Shown in pieces: positions 1 to 11,119 of a DNA stretch of 64,000 nt (position 1 is the first letter of the stretch; each line of letters opens with the position of its first letter). Below the pieces are notes generated by a model. It was not told the origin of the DNA. It searched no databases and worked only from the letters and a program-made list of their open reading frames with translations. Both the position numbers and the translations under genes were made by a program. The DNA is from Deroplatys truncata (lineage: Eukaryota; Arthropoda; Insecta; Mantodea; Mantidae), in the NCBI GenBank assembly GCA_030765065.1, contig CM060987.1, positions 76,995,833 through 77,059,832 of the forward strand. Direction: 5' to 3'.

Positions 1-29
1 AAAATTAAGCCTAAGAAACTAGAGGAGCA

Positions 30-30
<1 letters not shown>

Positions 31-71
<41 letters not shown>
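31..71. repeat. (CA)n microsatellite
   Basis: About twenty uninterrupted CA dinucleotides. The surrounding sequence is AT-rich and shows no gene. Confidence 0.95.
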
Positions 72-73
<2 letters not shown>

Positions 74-220
74 CATTGTACGTACAGAACGCAAAAATGT
101 TTACATATCAAATTGACGAATATATTAAAAACCCTCCAAATCATAGGGGTTTAAATGTATTTGTTTGCTGGCTGGCCATTAGATTAAAAATCTAATGACT
201 AATTCACATAATTCATTATA

Positions 221-834
221 CACGGTGGTCTATTTAAATTGATACGTTACAATATCTCCAAATTAATAAAGGTTACTTCAAATTATGGGGGAATGTAAAT
301 GTCATTAGCCATGATTTGTTTGGAGGACGTTACGATGGTCATTTTAGGAAACATTTATTGTTCTTAAACCGGAACCTACATTTTGTATGTTGTTTCCTGA
401 TTAGAAAATGGTATAAAAAGCTGTTTATTTTGTGATGGGAAATAAGAAACAAAATAAAAAATGTTTATTCCCAATTACGAAACGTAATTTGACCCTCAAA
501 TGACCACTCATGGATTGTCCAACCATTCATTGCGCTCTTCGTACATAACCATTCAGAATTTTTATTATTTACGTTCGTTTAAGTACAATTTCAAAGTGCT
601 TTATACAAATGTTGTTTAGTTTTTCATGAAGAGCGAGAAAACAGCATATAAAAGTAGGTTCTCATTTAAAAAAATTAAATTGACCCTAAAATGACCATCA
701 CAGCGTCCAAATAAAACACGATAATAGCATTTACTTTCCCCCATAATATCAAGCAACTTTTATTAAAAACATTTCTTTCTACAACGCTTAGTTTTAGAGA
801 CATTGCACAGTCTCAAATTAAGTAGTCCACCCTG
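221..834. mobile_element. Foldback MITE with TA target duplication
   Basis: The left end (CACGGTGGTC...) and the reverse complement of the right end (CAGGGTGGAC...) align for roughly 230 bp, including the shared stretch GATGGTCATTTTAGG. The two arms therefore take up most of the 614-bp unit, with a short centre near 500-560. TA flanks both ends (219-220 and 835-836), as expected for the Tc1/mariner superfamily. No transposase coding is visible, so it is probably non-autonomous. The arms differ by perhaps a quarter of positions, which suggests an old insertion. Confidence 0.75.
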
Positions 835-1150
835 TATACTATACTATTTATATAAAAGCTCATTCTTCTATTCTTGCAACGTTATTCACGATATATTTTA
901 CCTAGACATTGATTGAAATTAAGTAATAATGTTTAAACCTGCAGAAACGACATACAGATATTTCGTTGTGGTAACAAGCTCCTACGATGGAAAGAGGGTA
1001 TAGAAAAAAAAGGAATAGCAAACTTTCAAGCATGTCCGTTAGATGACGCTTAGCAAAGGTCTAAACTTGCAGCATGGAATACTTCCAAACTGGTTAACGC
1101 TATGAAAAAAAACTGTATTTCACATATACTGTGCATTTTAATGCGCTCCA
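835..1150. other. No feature recognised
   Basis: AT-rich sequence between the foldback MITE and a family A fragment. I see no open frame of note, repeat boundary or RNA motif here. Confidence 0.5.
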
Positions 1151-1179
1151 CATCTTTCCTGATTTAAAATTTTGTTTAT

Positions 1180-1530
1180 CTGTTAAGATTTCCTTGTTTT
1201 ACAAGCTTATGCAAAATTCAGCCAAAAAAGTAAAAGGGAAGTTTACGGGATGTTCAAGGAAAATTCAAGATGCACATTTTACTTAAATTCGTTAGGGCTG
1301 TTTTTGAGAAAATAAAAGCAAAAAACAAAAAATGTAAAGAAAAGCAAAATGTTTTTCATATAAAAGGTAGTATAGGATGGAGAAGGTTTCCTGAAAATTT
1401 TCATTATGTATCCTCCATGCGGAATTTAAACACGAGGTTTGGTATTCCATCAACTTTTCTTTTTTGGATTATACTAAACAGACGTCGAGAGACACATGGA
1501 TTGACGGACAAACCTACACAGGCACACGCG
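1180..1530 (-). repeat. Family A repeat fragment
   Basis: Diverged match to the interior of the better preserved family A copy at 11120-11819. Shared landmarks are AAATTCAAGAT(A/G)(T/C)ACATTTTA, the TTTTTGAGAAAAT stretch and a following GGTTTGGTATT block. It ends in a short CA/CG-rich run near 1520-1545. The 96-codon open frame over this stretch (1270-1560) is explained by the repeat and is not called as a gene. Confidence 0.5.
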
Positions 1531-2199
1531 CGCGTGCACATGCACCTACGTACCTTTTAAAAATTACTTTATAGTGAATTCATATTTCTTATGAAACCTC
1601 GATATCGAATAATTGTTGCAAGGTGGTATAGGTAGAATGCAGAGAAAGTATAATATTTGATGTGTTCCTTTCCCTTCCTGTGACTTTTTCTACCAGCTAT
1701 CGTTTAGTTTTATATAGCTTCTGGAAACTACTGCTACAAAAAAACTTATTTTTCTAATTACCTCAGGTTAATCCAGAAAAACCAATGCAAACATAGTTTC
1801 TAAAACATTATTTTTAGGTATAAGGGCCATAGAGAAAACTTCGACAGTCGGATGCTTAAAAAGAGGTTTCTATATCCTGGCATTGAAATTTCATACTCTT
1901 TCAAAACAACTGAATAGTGACAGTACTTTTTAAAGCTTTTAGAGGTTACCATCACATGAGTTTCTCTGCCCACTGTCTTTATATTTAAGTAGCTTCTCAA
2001 AGCTACTCTTACAAAAGCTTATGTTACTAAGTGCCTACTTTATGTCAATCAAAATAAACGTTTACATACCTCATTGTATGACGCTATATGCTGGCCTTGC
2101 ATTTCCATATTCTTTTCACGAAATCGCGAGAAACAACTTAATATGACAGCACTTCAAAAAATGACAAGTATTGTAAAATTAATAATATCCACAAAGAAC

Positions 2200-2545
2200 A
2201 CGTTTTAAAATGTTTAATGGCACAAAACAGTTATTTGAAATATGTTGTGTGTTTCAAGGATATCCACGTTTTCTGGAGTAAGCTTTATCTATCAGTTATT
2301 AAAATTATATAAAATTGTTTCTGAATGAAGAGAAGCTCACAAGCTATTCCCAGAAAATGCAAGGTATATACTCCATTTGTTATATAAATGTCTTAAATAT
2401 ACGCTAGTTTATTCAAAACTAAGACTCAAAACCTTTTCTATGTAACGCGTACTTTGGGGTGGGAGGATTTACTTAAAATCCTGGTATTGCATGTTTGAAA
2501 GATACTGAACTGAAATACCAATATTGGTATTTATAAGGCTTATCA
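2200..2545 (-). repeat. Family A arm, head-to-head with next copy
   Basis: This segment is the approximate inverted complement of about 2740-2900. Its GGGGTGGGAGGATTT...TTGAAAGATACTGAA block mirrors TTCAGTATCTCTGAAAGATG...CCCATCCCAGG downstream. It lies immediately left of a full family A copy, in opposite orientation. The same arrangement recurs at 7250-7624. Confidence 0.6.
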
Positions 2546-2546
2546 T

Positions 2547-3401
2547 TTTACTTTCTCTACTACGTATAGTAAGTAGGTGAAGTATTGCATTCCGCCCAAA
2601 AATTCGATATCGATATTTCATTGGAATTACGTGTTTTGAGGCCCTTGAATCCAAAAGAAGCATCCTTAGAAAAAGATCTGTGTGTGTAACTGTGTGTCTG
2701 TAAGCAGCATAACTCAAAAACGAAACGTTGGGTAAATACCAAACATAGCATTTGGGTTCAGTATCTCTGAAAGATGCAACACGAAGATTTTCAAGACAAT
2801 ACCCCATCCCAGGCTACCCTTTATATGGAACATTTTTCAACATTTTGATTTTCTCAAAAATGGCTCTAACGAAAAATCAGAAGATTAAAATATCATATAT
2901 TTAAGATATCTTCATGACAAATAAAGTGCATATCTTGAATTTTCTATAAATTTTGCTCTTCTATAAATGGCCTTTCCATAGCCGGTAAACCATAAGAGAT
3001 AGACGAACTTTTTCTGCACAAAAAATGTATACCTCCTTAAAACACACAATTTATGTCATACACATTTATTTGTCGACTGAACCATTTCCGAGATCTTGGT
3101 ATTTATTTGAATTTTCCAATACTTATACTTTTTCTCAATTGGGAATTCGTTATTTGTTTTTTTATGTCCTGTACATGCAAATTGAATAGAATGCTCCACA
3201 TTGCAACCCATACTTAAAAGATTTGACTATCGCTTAAAGCCTACCATACTCCCCTTGCATCTACCAGAAGATTAGTAATAAGACTAACATCTCGATATCT
3301 CGATTAACATGAAGTAGATGGAGAGTAAGCGTTTGTTAAAATAGTTTGTACAAGAGTAGAGAAAGTCGTGTGTAATACATAAGATTTTGGGTTATGCTGT
3401 T

Positions 3402-3433
<32 letters not shown>

Positions 3434-3580
3434 AGAGCGCGCTGGCATTCCTCTAAAACTGCTTTTTTCTTTATGGATTCAGGGCGTCTCAAAACATTTT
3501 GTTTTCGGTGAAAACTCCAAATGGAATTTTTGGGTGGAATGCAATCTCTATCTCCTGGGTACGTGGTAAGGAAAGTAAAG
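2547..3580 (+). repeat. Family A inverted-repeat element, full copy
   Basis: The unit starts TTTACTTTCTCTACTACG and ends with the inverted counterpart (GTGGTAAGGAAAGTAAAG). The inverted ends are about 170-200 bp and include the shared CCACCCAAAAATTC-type block, a CCTGAATCC block and a (CA)n/(GT)n stretch next to GCATAACTCAAAAAC. The roughly 700-bp interior carries CATCTCGATATCTCGATTAA. I see no transposase. Open frames across it (for example 2469-2807 and 3304-3630 minus) come from the repeat. The superfamily is unknown. Other copies are at 7625, 9042, 11120-13034 (reverse) and 37430. Confidence 0.75.
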
Positions 3581-4850
3581 TTGTGAACAGGGTAATAGTT
3601 GTCCTGTTGGTCAGCCCTGCCGCTCGACATCCACTTGAAAGAAAGAGTGGGACATGGAAGACAGTGCGATCGATCAGTGTTCTGAAGGGATTGTAACCTG
3701 AGAGATTCTAGCGAACCCTGGGTGGGTTGTAAATTGATGGACGACTAAGAAATTTATAGTGAATGATAGATGTACGTAATGATGTTTTGAACCGCTACAC
3801 GGACTATAAATCCCATAATATATACATATATGTGCAAAGAAATTTAGAAAATTAATCCTTTTATGTATCTGCAAGATGGAATACAGCGATTTAACTTCAT
3901 TTAAAAACACTATTTTGGCACTTATTGCATTGGGTAGCGCACGGTTATCTAGGGAGAGAAATCAAATCTACATTTACGTTAAGTTAAGTTTAGAAGTCAA
4001 TTAATCCCAAAGGTAATTTCCATCCAACTCTTTAAAACTCTTCAGTTTCAATATATTTTGGAGTAGGTAATATCTATATTTCAAAGTTTGACATTTAAAA
4101 ACTACTTATAATTTAACAACCGCCAATTCTCGGGCTTCTAGCTCAGTTGCATAAATCATTCAACATCATCGGCCAGGATTTCAACGTTCAAGATTAGTTA
4201 GATTCTCATTGTAGTGCTAAAAAATCAATGTTAAAGGATGGGATGGGCTCCCATAAAATAAATGGTGATACACGTACGTGAACTTTGTTGGCACTATGGT
4301 AAAACATATTTTGGGTTTAAATTTAGAGGTTCTTAGTTTTCATTTTTATTTAAAAATCGGCAATGTTGATATTAAAAATTTAATCAAATTATAGAAGTAT
4401 GTAGTTAAAAAGTTTAAGGATAATATACAAAGTATACATTTCTATGCAAACAGATTTGTAAGTAAATGTCCACGGGTTAAATGGTAACCACAATGTAAGC
4501 TACAAAGCAAAAATGGTTGTGTTTCTCTATTAATATTTTCACATTATTACATATTAGTTGTCACTAAGGTACTGCTACAGGTACTGCAGATATGAATGTT
4601 TTTGTTGTATAAGAATGAGGCTGTTTGGAAGGGAAATTGGGGTTGAAAGACTCGCAGTTTCCTCCAGGGCAAAGTTCAAGCTCTTATATATGATGCGAGA
4701 CAGCAGTGTTCGAATGCTGTGAAATTCGACCCGACAAATCAATTTCCCAGGGTCACAGGTCACCTTATAGTGAACCCTATAGACACCAAGTGTCACCTTG
4801 TAGTTCGGGGTACAAGACACAGAGGACAGCAGTCAAGGATATAGGGTGAG
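3581..4850. other. No feature recognised
   Basis: AT-rich intergenic sequence. Short open frames near 3499-3910 and 4575-4996 show no recognisable motif. No inverted ends or tandem structure were seen. Confidence 0.5.
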
Positions 4851-4854
4851 ACGA

Positions 4855-5335
4855 TCATAAGAATGTAACATTCACACCGAAATGCCTTAGGTTCGTATGT
4901 CCGGGGTTCAATTCCCGTCGACCACCCACTCTGACCTGTTTCTTGTTGTTTTCCCCGTTCCGTAGACGAACGCTGGTGTGGTTTTTCATCTACCACGTTT
5001 CCTTTCCCTAATTTCCCTTTAATTCCGTTTCCTTTTCATGTTTCAGGTTTACTTATAGGTTTCGTGGTGTGAGGTAGTGCCGGACACATAGCACGGATGT
5101 TTACTTCAAGGAGCATTCTCCGTGGACAGCAGAGGGTTGCCTGGTTGCAAGGGTTGTTCATCGCCCTCTCTGGGCAGCTGCAGTAGTGGGTTAGGTGTTC
5201 GAGCTAGGAAATGTTAGGGAGTTCTGCGCATCTCTGTGGTGTGTGGCTGTGACTTGTAGCCTCCTGTGGTTCCTTCACTTCATCCATTCCTCCTAGGAGG
5301 TAGTAGCCATAGTAGATATATGCAGACCGCGATGT
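4855..5335 (+). repeat. tRNA-derived SINE-like repeat, copy 1
   Basis: Contains a good Pol III B-box (GGTTCAATTCC, about 4905-4915) after a weak tRNA-like 5' part. This is followed by a body with TTTCATCTACCACG and a distal block (GCCGGACACATAGCACGGAT...GCCCTCTCTGG). The same order of B-box, 'GGTTTTTCAT', pyrimidine-rich stretch and distal block recurs at 63650-64000, so this looks like a family rather than a single tRNA pseudogene. The exact ends were not determined. Confidence 0.6.
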
Positions 5336-5370
5336 ATGAAGTGTTCCCTTTGTTGTATTACCTATACCTA

Positions 5371-6360
5371 CGGAGTGAGCATCCTCGGCGCTCGTTGCCG
5401 TCTGCCGCTATCATAGAAAGGCGCGGATGAAACCATACAACATTTTTAAAACTACTCTTAAAGGCTTTACTTACCAACTTTGCGAAAGGAGATGCTGAAT
5501 CTAGCCACCGTCGTTGTCTATACATTTTTGGCACCTGTTTACGAAACTATCCATCTCGCCGTAGTTCGCGTTGAGAAGTTTCCTGGCGGATATTTTGTTT
5601 TAATTCTTCCAGGGTATGTGGGTGTGTCTTAAAATTTACGTTTTAAGTTACCCCGGAGGGGTATTTTATGAACAATATTACCGGTTACGCGGTGTTTTTC
5701 CACTGGGCGTGTGGAAATATGATAAAAACATGATAATGCACTGCTGCTATAAACAAAGTCACGCTGTTGTGGTTTTTATGTGCAGTGTGAAGTGCGGTTT
5801 TGAGTTTACGGTCATGTGACGTAGTTCAGCTATTAAAAAATATTTATTATTGTCCTGTACTTGGTCACAAAGTATATTATGGCTCAGTAGATGTTTTCTA
5901 CCGCACAGCGTGTATTTATTTATGATTCGTATGTGTAAAATCGGTCAGCTGGCCGAGTGAAAGTACCATTTTCAGAAAGATTTCCAAGTGTACAACAATC
6001 CATGAAATTTACAGTAAATTTCAGGCCATAGGAAGTATTCAGGCTAAGAAATCTAAAAGACGGCATTCGGTTTTTACCGAAGAAACAGTAGATGACATCG
6101 GTCATCGTTTGGAAAATTCCTCCCAAAAATTCCAGGATGGATAGTTTCCTAAAGAGGTGCCAAAAATGTATGGACAACGACGGTGGCCAGTTTCAGCATT
6201 TCCTTTCATACAGTTGGTAAGTAAAGTCTTTAAAGCTAGTTTTAAAAATGTTATGGTTTCATCCGCGCCTTTCTATGATAGGACAAGACGGCAACAAGCG
6301 CCGAGGACGCGGACAGGGAAAACGCCGCGCAGGCAGCTCAGAGTGTTTTGGATCACTCTG
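5371..6360 (+). mobile_element. Internally deleted Tc1/mariner-type element
   Basis: Long inverted ends of about 190 bp: 5371-5560 matches the reverse complement of about 6130-6360 (shared landmarks ATCATAGAAAGGCGCGGATG and ACATTTTTGGCACCT). TA flanks both ends (5369-5370, 6361-6362), and the termini read CGGAGTGA and CAGAGTGA. Between them, plus-strand about 5905-6140 encodes a DUF4817-type helix-turn-helix N-terminus of a Tc1/mariner transposase, then runs straight into the right inverted end. The DDE catalytic region is gone. Confidence 0.75.
5905..6145 (+). pseudogene. Transposase N-terminal HTH fragment (DUF4817-like)
   Basis: Translation shows the hallmark order of the insect DUF4817 helix-turn-helix region: VFIYDSYV, then a K-F-x-A-I-G-S-I core, then FTEETVDDIGHRLENS. 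In full-length relatives this is the DNA-binding first ~110 residues, before the DDE_3 domain. One stop follows the VFIYDSYV motif. No catalytic domain remains, so it cannot encode an active transposase. It lies inside the 5371-6360 element and supports that element's assignment. Confidence 0.65.
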
Positions 6361-6362
6361 TA

Positions 6363-7240
6363 TTAGGTTCATATGAAATAGTATATTGTAATATAAGGGT
6401 TGAAGGGTATTCATTGCATGTACAAAAATTTCACTCGGCGTTTTAACATATCTGTTTCATAGTAATTTTATTCACCGTATAGTAATTGTCTACTATGAAG
6501 TACTTTATAATTTATCTTCAATAATCCCATTACCTGGAATTGACTCAATACCATGTACTTGTATTTGGCGATCAAATTTATGTGGAAGCTCTCGCTAATA
6601 ATTTTGAATCAATGTCATTACATAACTTAAGAGAGGGTGTAACAGGGTGTGGTCGAATATTCACTTTCGAGGAACTGCCATGGAGAGCGACTAACAAGGT
6701 CTCAAAGAATGAGAGGAGGGGACCAGAGGGAGAGCCATTTGAAACCTTGTGGCACGCAAAAACTTGATACAAGCTGACGTCAGATTCTTGCAACTGGTGA
6801 AAATGTGCGATTTTTAAAGATACAATGCTATTATTTTTTTCTCTGACATATAACCCAACCTGCCTGTCACAATTTCCCGTATTTTGTCAACGTTAATGTT
6901 TCGATGCTTGTAGCGACCGATTTCCTTTTTCTGTGTAGCAAATAACAGGAAAGAGAGCCAACATTTATTGAAAGAAAAAGCAATAAATAAAAAAAGTCGA
7001 TGTATTGCACTCACTTTTTACCAACTATTTTTACAAAAGCTTATTCTTCTGTATATAAAAATAAACATCCGTTACTCACATATTTCGTTTTAGATGTAAG
7101 AAGAATACAATAAGATAAAGCTTTAAGTAAATCTTTTCAAAAACCGGTCGTTATGTGTTGGCTGTGAAATTATATTGCTTTTCATGAACATGAAAAAGAA
7201 AGAAAGAAAAGAAAATGAATTGCGATTTGCAGTTTGAAAA
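6363..7240. other. No feature recognised
   Basis: AT-rich sequence. Two overlapping short open frames on opposite strands at 6540-6793 show no known motif. A weak family A resemblance begins near 7000 but is too diverged to delimit. Confidence 0.4.
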
Positions 7241-7249
7241 TTCAAACCA

Positions 7250-7624
7250 ATTAGAAAGAATATCCCGAAATGTTTAACGCCACAAAGAACTTTATTTGTC
7301 ATAAATTGTGGGCTTTAACAAGATATACATATTTTGTCAAGTGAGATTTTGTCCGTCTCTTGCGGTTTAACAACTATACAAAAACCTTTCAGAGTAAAGA
7401 GGATTTCATCGGATTTTCTCGGAAGTAAGATTTTATTTGTCATGAAAGTAACTTCGACATAAGGTAATTAAAATCGTTTGAGCCATTTTTGAGAAAACCA
7501 AAAATAACGAAACTTTTCCATGTAAAGTGTAGTTTGGTGTGGGAGGGATTTTATTCAAAATCTTCTTGTTGCATCCTTTGAAGATTTTGAAATTTAATTC
7601 CAAGTTTCGTATTTAACCGAGATT
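7250..7624 (-). repeat. Family A arm, inverted
   Basis: Matches the family A interior in reverse orientation (TTTATTTGTCATGAAAGTA, TTTTTGAGAAAACCA, GGTGTGGGAGGGATTTTATTC). It directly abuts a forward full copy, repeating the arrangement at 2200-2547. Confidence 0.6.
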
Positions 7625-8636
7625 TTTTACTTTCTCTACTACGTATAGTAAGTAGGGGAAGTATTGTATTCCACCCAAAAATTCGATACCGAGATTTCAC
7701 CGGAAATGTATGTTTTGAGACCCCCTGAATCCAAAAGAGCATTTTTGGAAACATGTCCGTGTGTGTGTCTGTCTGTGTGTCTGTGTGTGTCTGTGTGTCT
7801 GTGAACAGCATAACTCAGAAACGAACAGTGGGATAAACACCAAACTTGGTATTTAGGTTCAGTATCTTCCAGAGATGCGACACGAAGGTTTTCAAGAAAA
7901 TCCCCACCCCAGACTACCCTTTACATGGAACACTTTTCGAAAGTTTTAATTTTCTCAAAAACGGCTCTAAAGATTTTGATTAAACTATCATATGTTTAAG
8001 ATATTGTCATGACAAATAAAATGTATATCTCGAATTTTCTGGCAATGTCTCCAAAAGTATTCTTCATTATGAACGACTTTTTCATAACTGGTAAACCATA
8101 AGAGATAGACAAAAGTTTACTACACGAAAAATGTGGATCGCGTTAAAATACACAATTTATGTCATATACATTTCTTTTGTTGAGTGAACCGTTTGCGAGA
8201 TATTGCTTGTTATTACCTTAAATTTTCCAATACTTATACTTTTTCTCAAATTCGTTATTCATTTTTTTATGTCCTGGACATGCAAAGAGAATGCGCCACA
8301 TAGCAACCAGCGTTAAAATATTTGACTATCGCTTAAAACCTACCATATTCCTCTTGCATCTACAAGAAAATTATCAATAAGATCGACATCTCGATATCTC
8401 GATTAACATGAAGCATATGGAGATTAAGCGTTTGTAAAAATAGTTTGTACAAGAGTAGAGAAAGTCATGTGAGTGTAACACATCAGATTTTTGAGTTATG
8501 CTGTTCTCAAACACACACACATGCGGACCGTTTACTGAAAATGTTTCCTTTTTGCTTCAGGGTGCCTCAAAACTTGTATTTCCGGTGAAACCTAGACATT
8601 GAATTTTTGAGTGGAATACGTAGTAGAGAAAGAAAA
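7625..8636 (+). repeat. Family A inverted-repeat element, full copy
   Basis: Begins TTTTTACTTTCTCTACTACG and ends CGTAGTAGAGAAAGAAAAA, the inverted counterpart. Inverted ends of about 150-200 bp carry CCACCCAAAAATTCGA, ATTTCACCGGAAATGTATG and a (GTGTCT)n run. The interior is collinear with the 2547-3580 copy, including the CTCGATATCTCGATTAACATG landmark. No protein coding was recognised. Confidence 0.75.
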
Positions 8637-8639
8637 AAC

Positions 8640-9040
8640 ATGAATTTGGTAAACCTGTTCCAGCTTCATTCGTCGTTTACGTGGTCTTCCTACACTTCTC
8701 TTTCCATGTGGTCAACATTGCTCTGCTCTATATGGGATGCGATGTCCAGCATTCTCTGTACATGTTAATTTTGCTTTATATTTTATAATTTTTTCTACTC
8801 CTTTTTTGTGATGTTTAGTTTTGTTCTAATATCTTCGTTTTTAATTTCATCCATTTTTTTACAGCTCTTACCAGCCCTTAAGAATTTTATCTCAGCAGCT
8901 TCAACTTTATAGACTTCCTTTACTTTGAGAGTCCATGTTTGACTTCTATAAAGTAATTCTGGAAGAGCCATCACATTGCGAAACCGCATTGATGTGTATT
9001 TTTAGCGTTCTGTTCATAGTGCCACTTAGGTAAACTGGTG
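8640..9040 (-). pseudogene. RTE-like LINE, C-terminal part
   Basis: Minus-strand translation carries the end of a LINE polyprotein: a GTMNRTLK stretch, then NVMALPELLYRSQTWTLK and AAEIKFLRAGKS. It finishes with GKRSVGRPRKRRMKLEQ, a motif typical of the C-terminus of RTE/BovB-like reverse transcriptase ORFs in arthropods. The frame shifts near 8990 and again near 8700. The preceding reverse transcriptase part lies at 10505-11105 on the same strand, separated by later insertions (family A at 9042 and SINE-like pieces). Confidence 0.7.
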
Positions 9041-9041
9041 A

Positions 9042-9925
9042 TTTTTACTTTCTCTACTAATTCTCTACTACGTATAGTAAGTAAGGGAATTATTGTATTC
9101 CACCCAAAAATTCGATACTGAGATTTCACCGGAAATGTATGTTTTGAGGCCCCCTAAATAAAAAAAAGCACATTTGGAAACATGTACGTGTGTGTGTCTG
9201 TCTATGTGTCTGTCTGTGTGTCTGTGAACAGCATAACTCAGAAACGAACAGTCGGATAAACACCAAACTTGGTATTTAGGTTTAGTATCTTCCAGAGATG
9301 CGACACGAAGGTTTTCAACAAAATCCCCCACCCCAGATTACCCTTTACGTGGAAAATTTTTCGATAATTTTAATTCTCTCAAAAATGGCTCTAACAATTT
9401 TGATTAAAATATCATATGTTTAAGATATTTTCATGACAAATTAAATGTATATCTCGAATTCTCTGGGAATGTCTCCAAAAGTATTCTTCATTGTGAAAGA
9501 CTTTTGAATAACTGGTAAACTATAAGTGATAGACATAATTGTACTACACAGAAAATGTAGATCGCGTTAAAATACACAGTTTATGTCATACATGTTTTTT
9601 GTTGAGTGAACCATTTTCGAGATATTTCTGATTATTCCCTTAAATTTTCCAATACTTACACTTTTTCTCAAATGGGAATTCGTTATTCATTGTTTTTTGT
9701 CCTGGACATGCAAAGAGAATGGAATACTCCACATAGCAACCAGCTCTTAAAATATTTGACTATCGCTGAAAACCTACCAATCCCCCTAGCATCTACAAGA
9801 AAATTAGCAATAAGATTAACATCTCGATATCTCGATTAACATGAAGCATATGGAGAATAAGCCTTTGTAAAAATAGTTTGTACAAGAGTAGCGAAAGTCA
9901 TGTGAGTGTAGCACATCAGATTTTT
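9042..9925 (+). repeat. Family A element, right end truncated
   Basis: Starts TTTTTACTTTCTCTACTA and then duplicates TTCTCTACTACGTATAGTAAG. It runs collinear with 7625-8480 and stops after CACATCAGATTTTTT near 9925, where the right inverted end should follow. It lies inside the interrupted LINE. Confidence 0.7.
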
Positions 9926-10111
9926 TTAGTTGCATTTATACTCAGCCCTTATCTACATTGGTCTTATCGATGGCCTTTCCTTTGGAACTTATTGCCTATT
10001 GGCGATGATGTTAACTCGAATTCTCTTGTCGTTGGATTTCTTGCACTGTTGGGTTTGTAATAATAAAATCACACGCACATTCACACTCCCATTCTACTTC
10101 CAGACTCTGGA

Positions 10112-10180
10112 GAGGTTAGGGAATCGAGCCCGGTACCCCCTCACACAGGAGGCAGTTGCTCTACCGGCTGAGCAACTGCC
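10112..10180 (-). repeat. tRNA-like SINE head
   Basis: On the minus strand the sequence opens GGCAGTTGCTCAGCCGG, which includes an A-box-like TTGCTCAGCCGG. About 45 bases later comes a B-box (GGGCTCGATTCCC, 10119-10131). The spacing fits a tRNA, but no acceptor stem pairs, so I call it a tRNA-derived SINE head. A short inverted repeat (CTACCGG/CCGGTAG, 10161-10185) overlaps the 5' end. Confidence 0.55.
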
Positions 10181-10339
10181 GGTAGAGCAGTTTTATCTAA
10201 AACCTCATCATTGTTTTGTTATATAAGAACCTAAGTAGTTAAAGTGAATTAAAATTTAGTTTTATTTACGGACGCCTGCTGTGGTCCTTAGCGTCCCATC
10301 CTATGCTGGGCGTGAAAGACCGGTAATTTTGCCCAGAGG

Positions 10340-10500
10340 CCTCTTTATCAGGCTTGAGTTCTTCTACGTGCCGTAAATCTACGACACGAGACCACCGGCT
10401 TTATTTCCCTTCCGAGGGAAGCTATGCTGAGGATTTTTACGCCCGAAAAATTCCATCGCTCTCCGCCGGGTTTAAACCCGCGACCTCGGGGACCACCTTA
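10340..10500 (-). repeat. SINE-like repeat with tRNA B-box
   Basis: Contains GTGCCGTAAATCTACGACA, ACCGGCTTTATTTCCCTTCC and GCCGGGTTTAAACCCGCGA. Read on the minus strand the last gives a B-box-like GGGTTTAAACCC. The first two landmarks recur, diverged, at 20340-20430. The 61-codon plus-strand open frame here is a by-product. Confidence 0.55.
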
Positions 10501-10504
10501 GTTA

Positions 10505-11105
10505 AAGTATGCTATCTGTTCTATAACTTTATTTTCTAATACTATTTTATATAATATGTTTTTCCCCTTGAAAGCCGTTATGTTAGTTTTATCTAAGCGT
10601 ATATTAAAATTATAAGACTGGTAGATTTGCTGATGTTTAAAAATTGATAGTTACATTTCGTCTTCAGTATCTTCGAAGATTGTCAAATCTTCTGCGTAAA
10701 ATAAAATATTTAAATAAAAGCTTCTTCCTAGGTTGGGGACTTGGGTTTTCGATATTTGTATTTCATCTATATAAATATTAAATAATAGAGACGATAAGCT
10801 ACATCCCTATCTCACTCCTTGATTTATTATTTCCTTTTTGCTAATGAAGGAAGCTTCGTTCATACCTTATCATGATTTTTGTTTCCTTATATAAACGTTG
10901 GGCTACATTTATAAGGTGTTTATAAAATTTCCCAATTCATTATTTCCCATAATTGTTGTCTCGAGATTTTGTCAAGCGCATTTTGTATATCAGTGAATGT
11001 AAGTTGAGCTCCAAAGTTATATTCAATTCTTTTTTAGATAACTTGTTTTAAACTAAAAATATCATGAATTATTGATCTACCTAGTTTAAAAACTTGTTGT
11101 TCCTT
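10505..11105 (-). pseudogene. RTE-like LINE reverse transcriptase remnant
   Basis: Minus-strand translation, in several frames, gives the palm-domain order of a LINE reverse transcriptase. A KLGRS...DIFSLKQV stretch (normally GFRKGRST...IFTLRQV) is followed by EYNFGAQLTFTDIQNALDKI and then FNIYIDEIQ. Next come FYAEDLTIFEDTEDE, where the catalytic YADD is altered to YAED, and NITAFKGKN...VIEQIAYFN. Several stops are present. The 3' continuation is at 8640-9040 on the same strand, so both pieces are probably one interrupted copy. The 5' side is cut by a family A copy near 11110. Confidence 0.7.
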
Positions 11106-11119
11106 TAGTACAGGGTTTA

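Noticed and set aside
2469-2807. 112-codon minus-strand frame and its paralogues near 7551 and 9068
   Set aside because: All three fall on the same part of family A. Similarity between them is explained by the repeat, and frames differ in length and contain shifts.
4870-4925. Possible functional tRNA gene
   Set aside because: Only the B-box and a partial T-arm are credible; acceptor and D arms do not pair, and a SINE body follows.
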